Part shown: positions 26,696 to 36,628 of the stretch, in pieces
Position numbering within the stretch: the first letter of the stretch is position 1
Layout: each line of letters starts with the position of its first letter
Source: Betaproteobacteria bacterium
GTDB taxonomy: Bacteria; Pseudomonadota; Gammaproteobacteria; Burkholderiales; Burkholderiaceae_C
Length of the DNA stretch: 47,345 nucleotides
Assembly (NCBI GenBank): GCA_025358155.1
Contig: JANYKR010000144.1
Coordinates: 1-47,345, forward strand
Direction of reading: 5' to 3'
Position numbers and translations under genes: made by a program
Notes under the pieces: model-generated
Seen by the model: the letters and a program-made list of their open reading frames with translations, nothing else
Databases searched by the model: none
What the model was told of the DNA's origin: nothing

Positions 26696-28319
26696 GCGAC
26701 ACCTGCCAGGCCTGGCGGCGCGGGTGCCGTCGTGGTGGGATTTGAGCGTTTTGGCAGGGGCCTACACCGTGCTGGCCTGCTTGTCGATGGGGGTGTCACG
26801 CCAACCAGGGCAAATCGCCACGGTCTGGTACGCCAATGCTGCAGCGGTGGTGCTGCTGGCTCGGGCACCGCGCCGGCAGTGGCCGGCGATGCTCGGGTTG
26901 GTGGCCATCGTCAATGCCACCCTGAATCGGCTGTGGGGCGATGCGCCCTTGGCGATGCTGGCGTTTTTGCCGCCCAACCTGCTGGAGATCTTGCTCGGTG
27001 CCTGGGCGCTGCAGCGGGCCGGGCTGGCCGCATCGGCCTTGCGGTCGCCGGCCGAGCTGCTGCGCTTGTTGCTGCTGGGCGGTGTGCTGCCGCAGGCTGT
27101 GGCCGCCGGGTTGGCGGCGCTGAGCTTTGGCCTGCTCGGGCGGGAGGCGGTGGCATTGCTCGGGCTGGCCTGGTTCGAGAGCACGGTGATCGGCGCCATT
27201 TCGGTGCTACCTGCCGGGTTGTTGCTGGCCAATCAAAGCCCGCAGCGGCTGCGCCAGGCCTTGGGCGACCGGCGCCTGTGGCTGCTGGCGCCGCTGGCGG
27301 TGTTGAGCAGCTTGTTTTGCCTGGGCTTGATGCCGTATCCCTTTGTGTACCTCGCCATGCCCTTGCTGGCCGCTGCAATATTGCTGGACATGGTGGCGGT
27401 GGCGCTGTTGACCGCCCTGGTGTCGGTGACGGTGGCCCTGGGTTTGGCCGGCGGTGTGTTTGTGCCGCCGCCGGCCCTGGCCTATGGCCAGGCCGGCTTC
27501 ATCACCTTGGCCTTTGCCGCGGCCCTGGTGCCGGCCCTGCTGCTGGCTGCGGCGGTGGCCGATCTGCGCGACAACCAGGCGCGGCTGCTCGAGCGCAAGG
27601 CCGAGCTGCGAGCCGCCCATGCAGCGCTGCAGCAGTTTGTCCACATCGCCTCGCATGACCTGCGTGAGCCGCTCAACACCATCACCCAGTTCAGCGACCT
27701 GCTGGCCCAGTACCACGGTGTCGACCTGCCGTCGGAGGCTGGACGATACCTGGCGCTGGTGCGTCAAGAAGCGAACCGCATGCGTGTGCTGCTCGACGAT
27801 GTGCTGCAGTACTCGCAAGTCCAGCAGGGCGAGCTGCCCGCGCCGCAGCCGGTGGCGCTGGACGGTGTGCTTGAACAGGTGCGCCAGGCGCTGGCGCCGC
27901 GCCTGGCCGAGAGTGGCGCGCAACTGCGGTGGGTGCCGCTGCCGGTGGTGTCTGGCCATGCCAGCTTGCTGGTTTTGCTGCTGCACAACCTGCTCGACAA
28001 CGCGCTCAAATTCGTCGCGCCCGGCCAGGCGCCCGACGTACAGATCGAGGCCCGGCAGTCCGGTGGCGAGGTCTGGCTGACGGTAGCCGACCGCGGCATC
28101 GGCATCGCGCTGGCTCAACAGGCGCGCTTGTTCACGCCTTTTCAGCGGCTGCACTTGCGGCGCGAGTACGACGGCACCGGCCTGGGCCTGGCCTTGTGCC
28201 GGCAAATCGCCCGGGCCCACGGCGGCGATATCGAGCTGCAGTCGGCGCCGGGCCAAGGTAGCCGCCTGACCGTGCGCCTGCCGTTGTGGTCGGGCGTCGC
28301 AGCCCGTCTGCCCAACTAG
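26682..28319 (+). CDS. MASE1-type membrane sensor histidine kinase
   Basis: A 545-residue kinase. The N-terminal 290 residues form about eight transmembrane helices with the MASE1 pattern (W-ANAAAVVLLARAPRRQWPAML near 50). A coiled coil leads to a HisKA domain whose phospho-acceptor is His325 in ASHDLREPLN, the phytochrome/KdpD-like form. The HATPase domain has HNLLDNALKF, VADRGIGIA and YDGTGLGLAL. No receiver domain is attached; the separate regulator encoded just upstream is the likely partner. The GTG at 26682 was chosen because an upstream TTG/ATG would overlap the regulator much more. Confidence 0.87.
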   Translation: MSGSERHLPGLAARVPSWWDLSVLAGAYTVLACLSMGVSRQPGQIATVWYANAAAVVLLARAPRRQWPAMLGLVAIVNATLNRLWGDAPLAMLAFLPPNLLEILLGAWALQRAGLAASALRSPAELLRLLLLGGVLPQAVAAGLAALSFGLLGREAVALLGLAWFESTVIGAISVLPAGLLLANQSPQRLRQALGDRRLWLLAPLAVLSSLFCLGLMPYPFVYLAMPLLAAAILLDMVAVALLTALVSVTVALGLAGGVFVPPPALAYGQAGFITLAFAAALVPALLLAAAVADLRDNQARLLERKAELRAAHAALQQFVHIASHDLREPLNTITQFSDLLAQYHGVDLPSEAGRYLALVRQEANRMRVLLDDVLQYSQVQQGELPAPQPVALDGVLEQVRQALAPRLAESGAQLRWVPLPVVSGHASLLVLLLHNLLDNALKFVAPGQAPDVQIEARQSGGEVWLTVADRGIGIALAQQARLFTPFQRLHLRREYDGTGLGLALCRQIARAHGGDIELQSAPGQGSRLTVRLPLWSGVAARLPN

Positions 28320-29425
28320 GGCTGGTCGCGCGCGCGCAGCCGGGGGTCGGGCGACAGCGGGTTCCAGACCGGCGTGAAGCCAAACGGCGGGCCAGGGGCG
28401 TCGGAACGGTTCACCCGCACCCGCACTGCATGCATGCGGGGGTTGCCAAACACCTCCAGGCGCCAGAGGTTTTGAATCGGCTGGCGCTGCGGGTTTTGAA
28501 ACGGCTGATCGACGGTGTAGTGGTGGCCGTCGCCATGGATCAACAGCACCGGATGCGGCGCCGCCTCGGCCAGCGGCAGCAGGGTCTGGCCAATGCTGCG
28601 GGCAAAGCCCTCGCGCACCTCGCCCAGGTGCGGCTGGTGCTGGTGCTCGCGGTAGCGCAGTGACTCGCCCTGGGTCATCAGCACCAGGGCGCGCGCGCCC
28701 TGGCTGCGCGCCGCCGCAAAAGCGGCGCTGATCCAGGCCGCGTTGGCGGCTTCGCGGACCAGGGCCTCGGCGCGAACGGCATCAGACGCAGCGTCAAAGC
28801 CGTTGTCCGGTCCGATTGTGTGGACGCTGGCAAACACCACGCCTTGGGGCCCGGCCGGGTAGGTCCAGCGCAGGTTCTCGACGTAAGCCGCAAAGGCCGG
28901 CATCACGTCGGCCTGGCGCAGCAGCGCCAGCGGCCGCTGGCCGAGCGAACGCGGGGCCGCAAAAAAGCGCTGGCGCAGCGCCTGCAAACGCTCCAGCGGG
29001 TCGTCGCCCCGGCGCTGGCAGTCAAACCAGTCGTTGTCGCCCGGGGTGTAGACCAGCGGGTGCTCGAAGCGCTGGAAGTTGCGCTGTTGCAAGGCGTATT
29101 CGCTGTCGCTGCAAGCGGCCACACCGCTCTTGAAATCGCCCACATGCAGGCTGAAGGGCGGGTTCAGCTGGTTGACCATGCCGATCAGGTGGCGGTAGGC
29201 CGCGCCGGCGATGGCGTCAGGCCCATACGGCATGTCGCCCAGCGCGATGAACTCGAAAGCGGCGGCGGCGGCGGTTGCGGTTGCGGCGGCGGTTGCGGTT
29301 GCGGTTGCGGGTACCGGTGTCTGGGCTCGCACCAGACCTGCGGCCAGACCGGCCCAGCCCCCCACGGCCGAGGCCGCACCGACCCCCGCACCCAGCCTGC
29401 CGAGCGCGGTGCGGCGCCGGATCAC
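28316..29425 (-). CDS. Exported metallophosphoesterase family protein, probable Tat substrate
   Basis: A 369-residue calcineurin-like phosphoesterase. The N-terminus has a twin-arginine-like signal (RRRTALG then a Gly/Ala-rich hydrophobic stretch ending VRAQ). The metal-binding blocks are visible: ALGDMPYG near 60, LHVGDFKSG near 93, [10 protein letters not shown] near 126 and HGDGHHY near 295. Between the signal and the catalytic domain is an Ala/Thr tract encoded by hexanucleotide repeats. The substrate is unknown. The start codon overlaps the stop of metG (ATGA), so it is probably co-expressed with metG. Its stop overlaps the stop of the convergent kinase gene within the palindrome CTAG. 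Confidence 0.82.
   Translation of the reverse strand: MIRRRTALGRLGAGVGAASAVGGWAGLAAGLVRAQTPVPATATATAAATATAAAAAFEFIALGDMPYGPDAIAGAAYRHLIGMVNQLNPPFSLHVGDFKSGVAACSDSEYALQQRNFQRFEHPLVYTPGDNDWFDCQRRGDDPLERLQALRQRFFAAPRSLGQRPLALLRQADVMPAFAAYVENLRWTYPAGPQGVVFASVHTIGPDNGFDAASDAVRAEALVREAANAAWISAAFAAARSQGARALVLMTQGESLRYREHQHQPHLGEVREGFARSIGQTLLPLAEAAPHPVLLIHGDGHHYTVDQPFQNPQRQPIQNLWRLEVFGNPRMHAVRVRVNRSDAPGPPFGFTPVWNPLSPDPRLRARDQP
29260..29310. repeat. Hexanucleotide repeat tract in the metallophosphoesterase gene
   Basis: About eight imperfect units related to GCGGTT and GCGGCG encode an Ala/Thr tract just after the export signal. The unit keeps the frame, so slippage would change linker length only. 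Confidence 0.7.
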
Positions 29426-31548
29426 CGCACCCGCATGCCGGGCTGCGCGCCGGGGCCGGGCTCCAGCACAAACAGGCCGGGCTGGGCGGTGTCGTCGGCG
29501 TGGCTGGCGGCCAGCACCATGCCCTCGCTGAGGCCGAATTTCATCTTGCGCGGGGCCAGGTTGGCCACCATCACGGTCAGCTTGCCGATCAGCTGCGCCG
29601 GTGCGTAGGCGCTGCGGATGCCTGAGAAGACATTGCGCAGGATAGGCTGGCCCTGCGGGTCGCTGCCCTCGCCCACGTCCAGCGTCAAGCGCAGCAGCTT
29701 GCTGCTGCCGTCCACCGTCTCGGCGTTGACGATGCGGGCGATGCGCAGGTCAACCGCATTGAATTCGTCGATGCCGATCTCGGCGGCCAACGCTGTGCCG
29801 CCGGGCAGGGCGGGCAGGCCGGTGCCTGACCCGGCAGCCGCCAAGTCCGGCGTTTCAGGCGGTGCCAGCAGTGCCTCCAGCTTGGCTGCGTCCACCCGCT
29901 GCATCAGGTGCTGGTAGCTGGCAATCGTGTGGTGGCCGAGCGCCCGGTCAGCATCGGCAAACTGCAAGGGCGCAACTTGCAAAAAAGCCTCGACCTGGGC
30001 CGCCAGCGCCGGCAGCACCGGTTTGAGGTAGATCGTCAGCAGGCGGAAGGCCTCGATGCAGACTGAGCAGACATCGTGCAGCGCGGCCAGCTTGGCGGCA
30101 TCCGCGCCGGCGTGTTTGGCCAGCTCCCAGGGCTTGTGCAGGTCGACAAAGGCGTTGACCCGGTCGGCCAGCGCCATCGTCTCGCGGATCGCCTTGCCAA
30201 ACTCGCGGGTCTCGTAGAGCGCCTCGATGGTGGCACGCTGGGCGCGCAGGCCGTCGAGCAGCAGCCGGCCTTCCACGCCCAGGTCGGCCGACAACCTGCC
30301 GCCAAACCGCTTGGACAAAAAGCCCGCCGCCCGGCTGGCGATGTTGATGTACTTGCCGACCAGGTCGCTGTTGACGCGGGCGATGAAGTCTTCGGTGTTG
30401 AAGTCGATGTCCTCGACCCGGGCGTTGAGCTTGGCGGCGAGGTAGTAGCGCAGCCACTCGGGGTTCATGCCCAGTTCCAGGTACTTCAGCGGGCTGATGC
30501 CGGTGCCCCGGCTCTTGCTCATCTTGTCGTGGTTGACCGTCAAGAAGCCGTGCACATGGATGTGGTCGGGCACCTTGCGGCCCGAGAAGTGCAGCGTGGC
30601 CGGCCAGAACAAGGTGTGGAAGGTGACGATGTCCTTGCCGATGAAGTGCACCTGCTCCAGTTCGGGGTCGGCCAGGTAGGCGTCGCAGGCGGTGATGGCC
30701 TCGGCCGCATTGCCCAGGCGCTTGGCAAACAGGTTCTCCAGCGCGGCCAGGTAGCCGATGGGGGCGTCGAGCCAGACGTAGAAATACTTGCCCGGTGCGT
30801 CGGGTATCTCGATGCCGAAGTAGGGCGCATCGCGGCTGATGTCCCAGTCGTTGAGCGCGGCCCGGCCGTCTGCGTCGCGGCTGAACCATTCCTTGACCTT
30901 GTTCGCCACCTCGGGCTGCAGCTTGCCGTCCTGGGTCCATTGCTCCAGATAGGCCACGCAGCGCGGGTCGCTCAGCTTGAAAAAGAAGTGCTCGCTGGTG
31001 CGCAGCACCGGCGTGGCGCCTGAGAGCGCCGAGTACGGCGCGATCAGGTCGGTCGGGGCGTACACCGCGCCGCAGTTTTCGCAGTTGTCGCCGTACTGGT
31101 CGGCCGCGCCGCACTTGGGGCACTGGCCCTTGATGAAGCGGTCGGGCAGGAACATGCCCTTGTCGGGGTCGTAGAACTGCTCGATCGTGCGCACGTCGAT
31201 CAGGTCGTTGTCGCGCAGGCGGCGGTAGATGTCTTGCGCCAGGCGGTGGTTCTCGGGCCCGTCGGTCGAGTGCCAGTTGTCGAACCCGATGTGGAAGCCG
31301 TCCAGGTATTGCGCCCGGCCCGCTGCGATGCCCGCGACAAACTGTTGCGGGCTGAGGCCGGCCTTTTCGGCCGCGATCATGATCGGTGCGCCGTGGGCAT
31401 CGTCGGCGCAGACAAAAGTGACCGCTGTGCCCTTCATGCGCTGGGCCCGCACCCAGGTGTCGGCCTGGATGTACTCCATCATGTGGCCGATGTGGAAAGC
31501 CGCGTTGGCGTAGGGCAGGGCGGTGGTGACGAAGAGCTTGCGCGGCAT
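29422..31548 (-). CDS. metG: Methionine--tRNA ligase (MetG)
   Basis: A 708-residue cytoplasmic enzyme that charges tRNA-Met. The class I signatures are intact: HIGH at residues 19-22 and KMSKS at 342-346. The zinc knuckle has four cysteines, Cys143, Cys146, Cys156 and Cys159, as in the four-Cys MetG type. The anticodon-binding helical domain follows, with the conserved NKPWE-like [10 protein letters not shown]. The C-terminal EMAP/OB-fold tRNA-binding domain is present ([32 protein letters not shown]). It is divergent from apbC, a common arrangement in Proteobacteria. The 3' end overlaps the metallophosphoesterase gene by four bases. Confidence 0.97.
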   Translation of the reverse strand: MPRKLFVTTALPYANAAFHIGHMMEYIQADTWVRAQRMKGTAVTFVCADDAHGAPIMIAAEKAGLSPQQFVAGIAAGRAQYLDGFHIGFDNWHSTDGPENHRLAQDIYRRLRDNDLIDVRTIEQFYDPDKGMFLPDRFIKGQCPKCGAADQYGDNCENCGAVYAPTDLIAPYSALSGATPVLRTSEHFFFKLSDPRCVAYLEQWTQDGKLQPEVANKVKEWFSRDADGRAALNDWDISRDAPYFGIEIPDAPGKYFYVWLDAPIGYLAALENLFAKRLGNAAEAITACDAYLADPELEQVHFIGKDIVTFHTLFWPATLHFSGRKVPDHIHVHGFLTVNHDKMSKSRGTGISPLKYLELGMNPEWLRYYLAAKLNARVEDIDFNTEDFIARVNSDLVGKYINIASRAAGFLSKRFGGRLSADLGVEGRLLLDGLRAQRATIEALYETREFGKAIRETMALADRVNAFVDLHKPWELAKHAGADAAKLAALHDVCSVCIEAFRLLTIYLKPVLPALAAQVEAFLQVAPLQFADADRALGHHTIASYQHLMQRVDAAKLEALLAPPETPDLAAAGSGTGLPALPGGTALAAEIGIDEFNAVDLRIARIVNAETVDGSSKLLRLTLDVGEGSDPQGQPILRNVFSGIRSAYAPAQLIGKLTVMVANLAPRKMKFGLSEGMVLAASHADDTAQPGLFVLEPGPGAQPGMRVR

Positions 31549-31734
31549 GGGGCCATCCTTGGGCAGAGCAGGCGATTTTAGGGCTCGGCCCGGCAGCGAC
31601 TGGCGCCAAAGCCTTGTCGGGCGGCGCGGTCGGGCGGTCCGCTAGACTCCCGGGTCGCTGGATATTTGGCCAACACCTGCGCTCAGACTGCTGCCTGTTT
31701 GCCGCGCCCCACCTCCACCCTGACCACCGCCACC

Positions 31735-32829
31735 ATGTCCACTGTGACCGAAGCCGCACTGCTTGCCGCCCTCAAGACCGTGCTGGACCCGCACACGGGC
31801 AAGGACTTTGTTGCGGCGCGCCAGATCAAGCACCTCAAGATCGAGGGCGACGATGTGGCATTCGATGTCGAGTTTGGCTACCCCGCCAAGAGCCAGCACG
31901 CCGCGCTGCGCCGCCAGTTCATTGCTGCTGCGCGCAGCGTGCCGGGTGTGGGCAACGTCAGCGTCAACATGCTCACCCGCATCACGGCGCATGCAGTGCA
32001 GCGCGGGGTGCAGTTGCTGCCGGGCGTCAAGAACATCATCGCCGTGGCGTCGGGCAAGGGCGGGGTGGGCAAGAGCACCACCGCCGCCAACCTGGCGCTG
32101 GCGCTGGCGGCAGAGGGTGCCACCGTGGGCGTGCTGGACGCCGACATCTACGGCCCCAGCCAGCCGATGATGCTGGGCATCAGCGGCCGGCCCGAGAGCA
32201 TCGACGGCCAGAGCATGGAGCCGATGCAAGGCCACGGCCTGCAGGTGGCGTCGATCGGGTTTCTGGTCGATGCCGACCAGGCCATGATCTGGCGCGGCCC
32301 GATGGCGACGCAGGCCCTCGACCAGTTGCTGCGCCAGACCAACTGGAAAGACGTGGACTACCTGATCGTCGACATGCCGCCCGGCACCGGCGACATCCAG
32401 CTCACGCTGAGCCAGCGGGTGCCGATCACCGGCGCGATCATCGTCACCACGCCGCAGGACATTGCGCTGCTCGACGCCAAGAAGGGTTTGAGCATGTTCG
32501 AGAAGGTCGGCGTGCCCATCCTCGGTCTGGTCGAGAACATGGCGGTGTACTGCTGCCCGAACTGCGGCCACACCGAGCACATCTTTGGCGCCGACGGTGG
32601 CAAGAAGATGGCCGCGCAGTACAAGCTCGACTACCTGGGAGCGCTGCCCCTGAACATGAGCATCCGCGAGCAGGCCGATTCAGGCCGGCCCACGGTGGTG
32701 GCCGACCCCGACGGCGAGATCGCCGCGATCTACAAGGCGGTGGCCCGCCAGGTGGCGGTCAAGATTGCCGACAAGGCCAAGGACTTTTCGAGCAAGTTCC
32801 CGACCATCAAGGTCAGCAAGGACACCTGA
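31735..32829 (+). CDS. apbC: Iron-sulfur cluster carrier ApbC (Mrp/NBP35 family ATPase)
   Basis: A 364-residue P-loop ATPase that binds a bridging 4Fe-4S cluster and delivers it to apoproteins. The N-terminal DUF59/MIP18-like domain spans about residues 1-90. The deviant Walker A motif is GKGGVGKST at 107-115, followed by LDADIYGPS and VDMPPGTGD. The cluster-binding CxxC is Cys274/Cys277 in YCCPNCGH. ATG 31735 was chosen; upstream in-frame codons would extend into the metG promoter region. Confidence 0.95.
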   Translation: MSTVTEAALLAALKTVLDPHTGKDFVAARQIKHLKIEGDDVAFDVEFGYPAKSQHAALRRQFIAAARSVPGVGNVSVNMLTRITAHAVQRGVQLLPGVKNIIAVASGKGGVGKSTTAANLALALAAEGATVGVLDADIYGPSQPMMLGISGRPESIDGQSMEPMQGHGLQVASIGFLVDADQAMIWRGPMATQALDQLLRQTNWKDVDYLIVDMPPGTGDIQLTLSQRVPITGAIIVTTPQDIALLDAKKGLSMFEKVGVPILGLVENMAVYCCPNCGHTEHIFGADGGKKMAAQYKLDYLGALPLNMSIREQADSGRPTVVADPDGEIAAIYKAVARQVAVKIADKAKDFSSKFPTIKVSKDT

Positions 32830-32902
32830 GGCCTTGGCGGCAAGCCCCGGGGGTCACTGACACCTGCGGGCACCAGTCCCGCCGAGCGCCGCGCTCGGCG
32901 CG

Positions 32903-33964
32903 TCAGGGGGCGGCGGTTTCCCAGGGCGGCAGGTCGGTGGAAGCGGCCGGTTTTGCGCTGACAGGCTGCGCTGCAGGTGATGGTTCGGCCCGTGTGGCAG
33001 CGGCCTGTTTGGCAGCGGCCGGGGTGGCAGCGGCCGGGGTGGCTGCAACCGCTGCCGCGACCGGCGCGTCGCCAAACACTTGCTCGCCGCCCAGCGCGTC
33101 CAGCAAGTCACTGATCAAGGGGGCCAGCTCGCCGGTGGCAATCGCCGCATCGGCATCAAAGCCTTCATCGCCCTTGGCGGACCGGCCCTCGAACACGCCG
33201 TCCAGAAAGCTGATCTTCTTGATCTGCAAACCCTCGGTCAGCATGAACGAGACCCGGCCCTGCCAGGTCAGCGCCAGCCGGGTGGGTTGCTTGCCGGCCT
33301 GGATGTGCTCGCGGATCTCGGCGATGTCGAGCGCGTGGCGGGCATAGCGCACCACCGGCTTTTCACCGTCGGCGGCCTTGAGCTCGCAGTCGCGGTCGAT
33401 CGTGAAGCCGGCCGGCGCCTCGCCGCTCACCAGCCATTCGGCCATCGCCGCCGCCGGTGACACGGCGGTGTTCACCAGCGTGGCCGACAGGCCGGGCAAG
33501 GCCTGGGTCAGCGCGGTCAGCACCTCGTCGGCGCGGCTGGCGCTGCCGGCGTCGAGCACCAGCAGACGCTCGGCCGGGGATATCCAGACCTTGACGGCGG
33601 CACGTTTGGTGAAGGCCATCGGCAACAAGTCCAGCAGTGCCTGGTCCTTGAGCTCGTTGCGCTGCTTTTTGCCGGGTTTGCGGCCGGTCTGCTTCTCGAC
33701 CTGGGCGGCCAGTGCGTCAACCTGGCGTTTGACCACCGAGCCGGGCACCACCTTGCTCTCGACCATCAGCTGCAGCAGCCACTGGCCGGCAATCGCCTCG
33801 ATCAGCGCGCCGTGCTCCTCGCCCCGGGGTGGCACCCAGCCGACGGCACGGGCCTGGGTCAGGCCGCACTCGGTGAAACGGGCGGCGCCCAGCGCGGCCT
33901 CAATCTGTGCCACGGTGGCGGACCAGTCGGCCGCCAGGCGGTACACCATCAAATTCTTGAACAT
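32903..33964 (-). CDS. rdgC: Recombination-associated protein RdgC with a C-terminal extension
   Basis: A DNA-binding ring protein (353 residues) that coats DNA and restrains RecA. The start MFKNLMVYRL, the GWVPPRG motif near residue 40, the LQLM-ESKVVPGSVVKRQVDALA segment near 65-85, and KEQRNELKD-type KKQRNELKDQAL near 103 fit RdgC. The canonical part ends near residue 298. About 55 extra residues follow: an Ala/Pro tract made of PAAATPAAA-like repeats and an acidic-aromatic end, DLPPWETAAP. Such a flexible tail with a terminal tip may bind a partner; that is inference. ATG 33964 is preferred to the GTG two codons earlier. Confidence 0.92.
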   Translation of the reverse strand: MFKNLMVYRLAADWSATVAQIEAALGAARFTECGLTQARAVGWVPPRGEEHGALIEAIAGQWLLQLMVESKVVPGSVVKRQVDALAAQVEKQTGRKPGKKQRNELKDQALLDLLPMAFTKRAAVKVWISPAERLLVLDAGSASRADEVLTALTQALPGLSATLVNTAVSPAAAMAEWLVSGEAPAGFTIDRDCELKAADGEKPVVRYARHALDIAEIREHIQAGKQPTRLALTWQGRVSFMLTEGLQIKKISFLDGVFEGRSAKGDEGFDADAAIATGELAPLISDLLDALGGEQVFGDAPVAAAVAATPAAATPAAAKQAAATRAEPSPAAQPVSAKPAASTDLPPWETAAP

Positions 33965-34034
33965 GCGCACCTTTTCGGGCGGCCGGATGCCCCCCGCAAA
34001 AAGGCGCGATTGTGCCTGTTGAGGTGGGGCGATC

Positions 34035-35681
34035 TCAGGCGGTGGCGAGCTCGCCGGCGGCCGGTGCGGCGCTTGCTGGCGCCAATGCAGGTGCCAAATC
34101 TGGGCTCGGTGCCGGCATCGGGCTGCGAATCAAATGGTCAAAGGCGCTCAGCGCGGCCTTTGAGCCCTCGCCCGCGGCGATGATGATCTGCTTGTACGGC
34201 ACGGTTGTCACATCCCCGGCGGCAAAGATGCCTGGCACGCTGGTGTGGCACTTGGCATCGATCAGGATCTCGCCGAACTTGCTCAATTCGACCGTGCCCT
34301 TCAAGAACTCGGTGTTGGGCACCAGGCCGATCTGGATGAACACGCCGGCCAGGTCGAGTTGGTGCTGGTCGCCACTGGCGCGGTCCTGGAAGCGCAAGCC
34401 GTTCATCGTTTGTCCGTCACCGGTGATCTCCAGGGTCTGGGCACGGGTGTGGACGGTGACGTTGGGCAGGCTCCTGAGCTTGTTCACCAGCACCGCGTCA
34501 GCGCGCAGCTGGCTGTCGAACTCGAGCAGCGTAACGTGCCTGACCAGGCCAGCCAGGTCGATCGCAGCCTCGACGCCCGAGTTGCCGCCGCCGATCACCG
34601 CCACGTCCTTGCCCTTGAACAGTGGCCCGTCGCAGTGCGGGCAGTAGGCCACGCCCTTGTTCTTGTAGGTTTGCTCGCCGGGCACGTTGATGTTTTTCCA
34701 GCGGGCGCCGGTGGCCAGGATCACAGTGCGGCTCTTGAGCTCGGCGCCGTTGTCGAGCAGCAGGCTGGCGTAGCCGCCGGGCGTTGCAGCCGGAGTGATG
34801 CGGGCCACCCGCTGCAGGTTCATCAGCTCGACGCCGGCGTGCCTGACCTGTGCCTCCAGCGCCGCAGCGAACTTGGGCCCTTCGGTCGCCAGCACCGAGA
34901 TGTAGTTTTCGATGCCCATGGTGTCCATCGTCTGACCGCCAAACCGCTCGGCGACGATGCCGGTGCGGATGCCCTTGCGGGCGGCGTACACCGCTGCTGC
35001 GGCACCGGCCGGGCCGCCGCCGACGATCAGCACATCGAACGGCGCCTGGGTGCCCAGCTTGGCGGCGTCCCGCGCGGCGTTGCCGGTGTCGATCCGGGCC
35101 AGGATCTCGCCGATCTCCATCCGGCCGCTGTAAAACGGCTCGCCGTTCAGGTAAATGCTGGGCACGGCCATGATTTGGCGCGCATCAACCTCGGCCTGGT
35201 GGAGCGCGCCGTCGATCGCCACATGGCTGATCCTGGGGTTCAACACCGCCAGCATGTTGAGCGCCTGCACCACGTCCGGGCAGTTGTGGCAGCTCAGCGA
35301 AATGTAGGTCTCAAACCGCAACTCACCGTCAATCGGCAGCGACTGGATTTGCTCGGCCACGTCGGCCTCGAGCTTGGGCGGGTGGCCACCGGCCTGCAGC
35401 AGCGCCAGCACCAGCGAGCTGAACTCGTGGCCCATCGGGATGGCGGCGAATTGCACGCCGGTGTGGGCACCGACGCGGCTGATCTGGAAGCTGGGCCGGC
35501 GTGCATCCTGGCCGTCGAAACGGGCGCTGATCTTGGCCGGCGCAATGGCCGCGATCTCGGTCAGCAGCCCACGCATCTCGGCCGAGGCGGGCTGGTCATC
35601 CAGCGAAGCGATCAGTTCGATCGGGCTGCGGATGCGCTCGAAGTAGGCAGCGAGTTGTGCTTGGGTGGTGCTGTCGAGCAT
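34035..35681 (-). CDS. ahpF: Alkyl hydroperoxide reductase subunit F (AhpF)
   Basis: A 548-residue FAD flavoprotein that passes electrons from NADH to AhpC. The N-terminal tandem thioredoxin-like domain carries the redox pair Cys131/Cys134 (SCHNCPDV). The thioredoxin-reductase-like part has FAD-binding [14 protein letters not shown], the catalytic CPHC pair in [11 protein letters not shown], the NAD-binding [13 protein letters not shown] and the FAD motif GIFAAGDVT. It lies downstream of ahpC with a 191-base gap that holds a hairpin. ATG 35681 has AAGG a suitable distance upstream on the minus strand. The last 25 residues are an Ala/Pro-rich tail. Confidence 0.95.
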   Translation of the reverse strand: MLDSTTQAQLAAYFERIRSPIELIASLDDQPASAEMRGLLTEIAAIAPAKISARFDGQDARRPSFQISRVGAHTGVQFAAIPMGHEFSSLVLALLQAGGHPPKLEADVAEQIQSLPIDGELRFETYISLSCHNCPDVVQALNMLAVLNPRISHVAIDGALHQAEVDARQIMAVPSIYLNGEPFYSGRMEIGEILARIDTGNAARDAAKLGTQAPFDVLIVGGGPAGAAAAVYAARKGIRTGIVAERFGGQTMDTMGIENYISVLATEGPKFAAALEAQVRHAGVELMNLQRVARITPAATPGGYASLLLDNGAELKSRTVILATGARWKNINVPGEQTYKNKGVAYCPHCDGPLFKGKDVAVIGGGNSGVEAAIDLAGLVRHVTLLEFDSQLRADAVLVNKLRSLPNVTVHTRAQTLEITGDGQTMNGLRFQDRASGDQHQLDLAGVFIQIGLVPNTEFLKGTVELSKFGEILIDAKCHTSVPGIFAAGDVTTVPYKQIIIAAGEGSKAALSAFDHLIRSPMPAPSPDLAPALAPASAAPAAGELATA

Positions 35682-35834
35682 GACGGTGTCCTTTTGGGAG
35701 GGTGTTTCAGGCGTGTTCGGTCCGACCCTGTTCAAAACACCCGGCGGACCTGCCGTGGGCACTTTGAACCGGGTCTGAGTCCGGTGGTGGTAGCGGGCGC
35801 GGGGCCCGCTGGTGACTGGGCGGCAAGATCCGCA

Positions 35835-35855
35835 AGGCGGGCTGCGCGCCCGCCT
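35835..35855 (-). terminator. Hairpin between ahpC and ahpF, possible attenuator
   Basis: An 8-bp perfect stem (AGGCGGGC paired with GCCCGCCT) with a 5-base loop lies 17 bases after the ahpC stop. There is no T-run on the minus strand. It may lower ahpF transcription relative to ahpC or protect the 3' end of the ahpC message. Confidence 0.4.
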
Positions 35856-35872
35856 GCGCCATGGGCCGTGGC

Positions 35873-36448
35873 TTAGATCTTGCCGACCAGGTCGAGCGAC
35901 GGCGCCAGCGTGGGCGCACCGACATTCCACTTGGCGGGGCAGACCTGGCCGGGGTTGGCAGCGGTGTACTGGGCGGCCTTGAGCTTGCGCACCGTCTCTT
36001 TCACGTCCCGCGCAATCTCGTTGCTGTGGATCTCGGCGGTCTTGATGATGCCGTCGGGGTTGATCACGAAGGTGCCGCGCAGTGCCAGGCCTTCTTCAGG
36101 GATGTGCACGCCAAAGTTGTGGGTCAAGGTGTGCGTCGGGTCGCCCACCAGCGGAAATTTGGCCTTGGCCACGGCCGGGCTGGTCTCGTGCCACACCTTG
36201 TGCGAGAAGTGGGTGTCGGTGGTGACGATGTAGACCTCGGCGCCAGCCTTCTGGAACTCGGCGTAGTTGTCGGCCGCGTCCTCGATCTCGGTCGGGCAGT
36301 TGAAGGTGAAGGCTGCCGGCATGAAGATCAGCACCGACCACTTGCCTTTCAGGCTCTCGTTGGAGACTTCAATGAACTCGCCCTTGCCGGCGCGGTTGAC
36401 GAAGGCGGTGGTCTTGAACGGCAGAACTGCGGTGTTGATGATCGACAT
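35873..36448 (-). CDS. ahpC: Alkyl hydroperoxide reductase subunit C (AhpC peroxiredoxin)
   Basis: A 191-residue typical 2-Cys peroxiredoxin that reduces hydrogen peroxide and organic hydroperoxides. The peroxidatic Cys51 lies in [11 protein letters not shown] (most relatives read FVCPTE), the catalytic Arg is in the LRGTFVI segment near 128, and the resolving Cys is in QVCPAKWN near the C-terminus. The C-terminal extension that makes such enzymes sensitive to over-oxidation is present. It is the first gene of the ahpC-ahpF unit and is re-reduced by AhpF. Confidence 0.97.
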   Translation of the reverse strand: MSIINTAVLPFKTTAFVNRAGKGEFIEVSNESLKGKWSVLIFMPAAFTFNCPTEIEDAADNYAEFQKAGAEVYIVTTDTHFSHKVWHETSPAVAKAKFPLVGDPTHTLTHNFGVHIPEEGLALRGTFVINPDGIIKTAEIHSNEIARDVKETVRKLKAAQYTAANPGQVCPAKWNVGAPTLAPSLDLVGKI

Positions 36449-36484
36449 GGTGATTTCCTGGGAGTAGGGGTTGAAAGCTGCGAT

Positions 36485-36575
36485 GGAAGAATCTTAGTTG
36501 CGCTGCAGCATTGTGCGGGTTGATTGAGTTAATGGAATCGATTTAAAATGGCTATAGCATAAAACCAGGCAGGCT
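36485..36575 (-). promoter_or_regulatory. AT-rich upstream region of ahpC, probable promoter
   Basis: This is the most AT-rich short stretch in its neighbourhood and lies just upstream of ahpC. On the minus strand it reads ATAG (36552-36555), then 7 bases, AAAT, 7 bases, ATTA. That spacing fits an OxyR site, but only the first quarter-site matches fully. The gene is classically peroxide-induced, so OxyR control is plausible but unproven. Confidence 0.35.
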
Positions 36576-36628
36576 CAGCGTGGTCGGCGCAGGGCTGTCA
36601 GCGCAATCCGACGGCGCGACCCTGATCC

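Noticed and set aside
29948-31759. A 603-codon minus-strand open frame
   Set aside because: Same strand but another frame of metG; Arg/Pro-rich with no family features, while the metG frame has all signatures.
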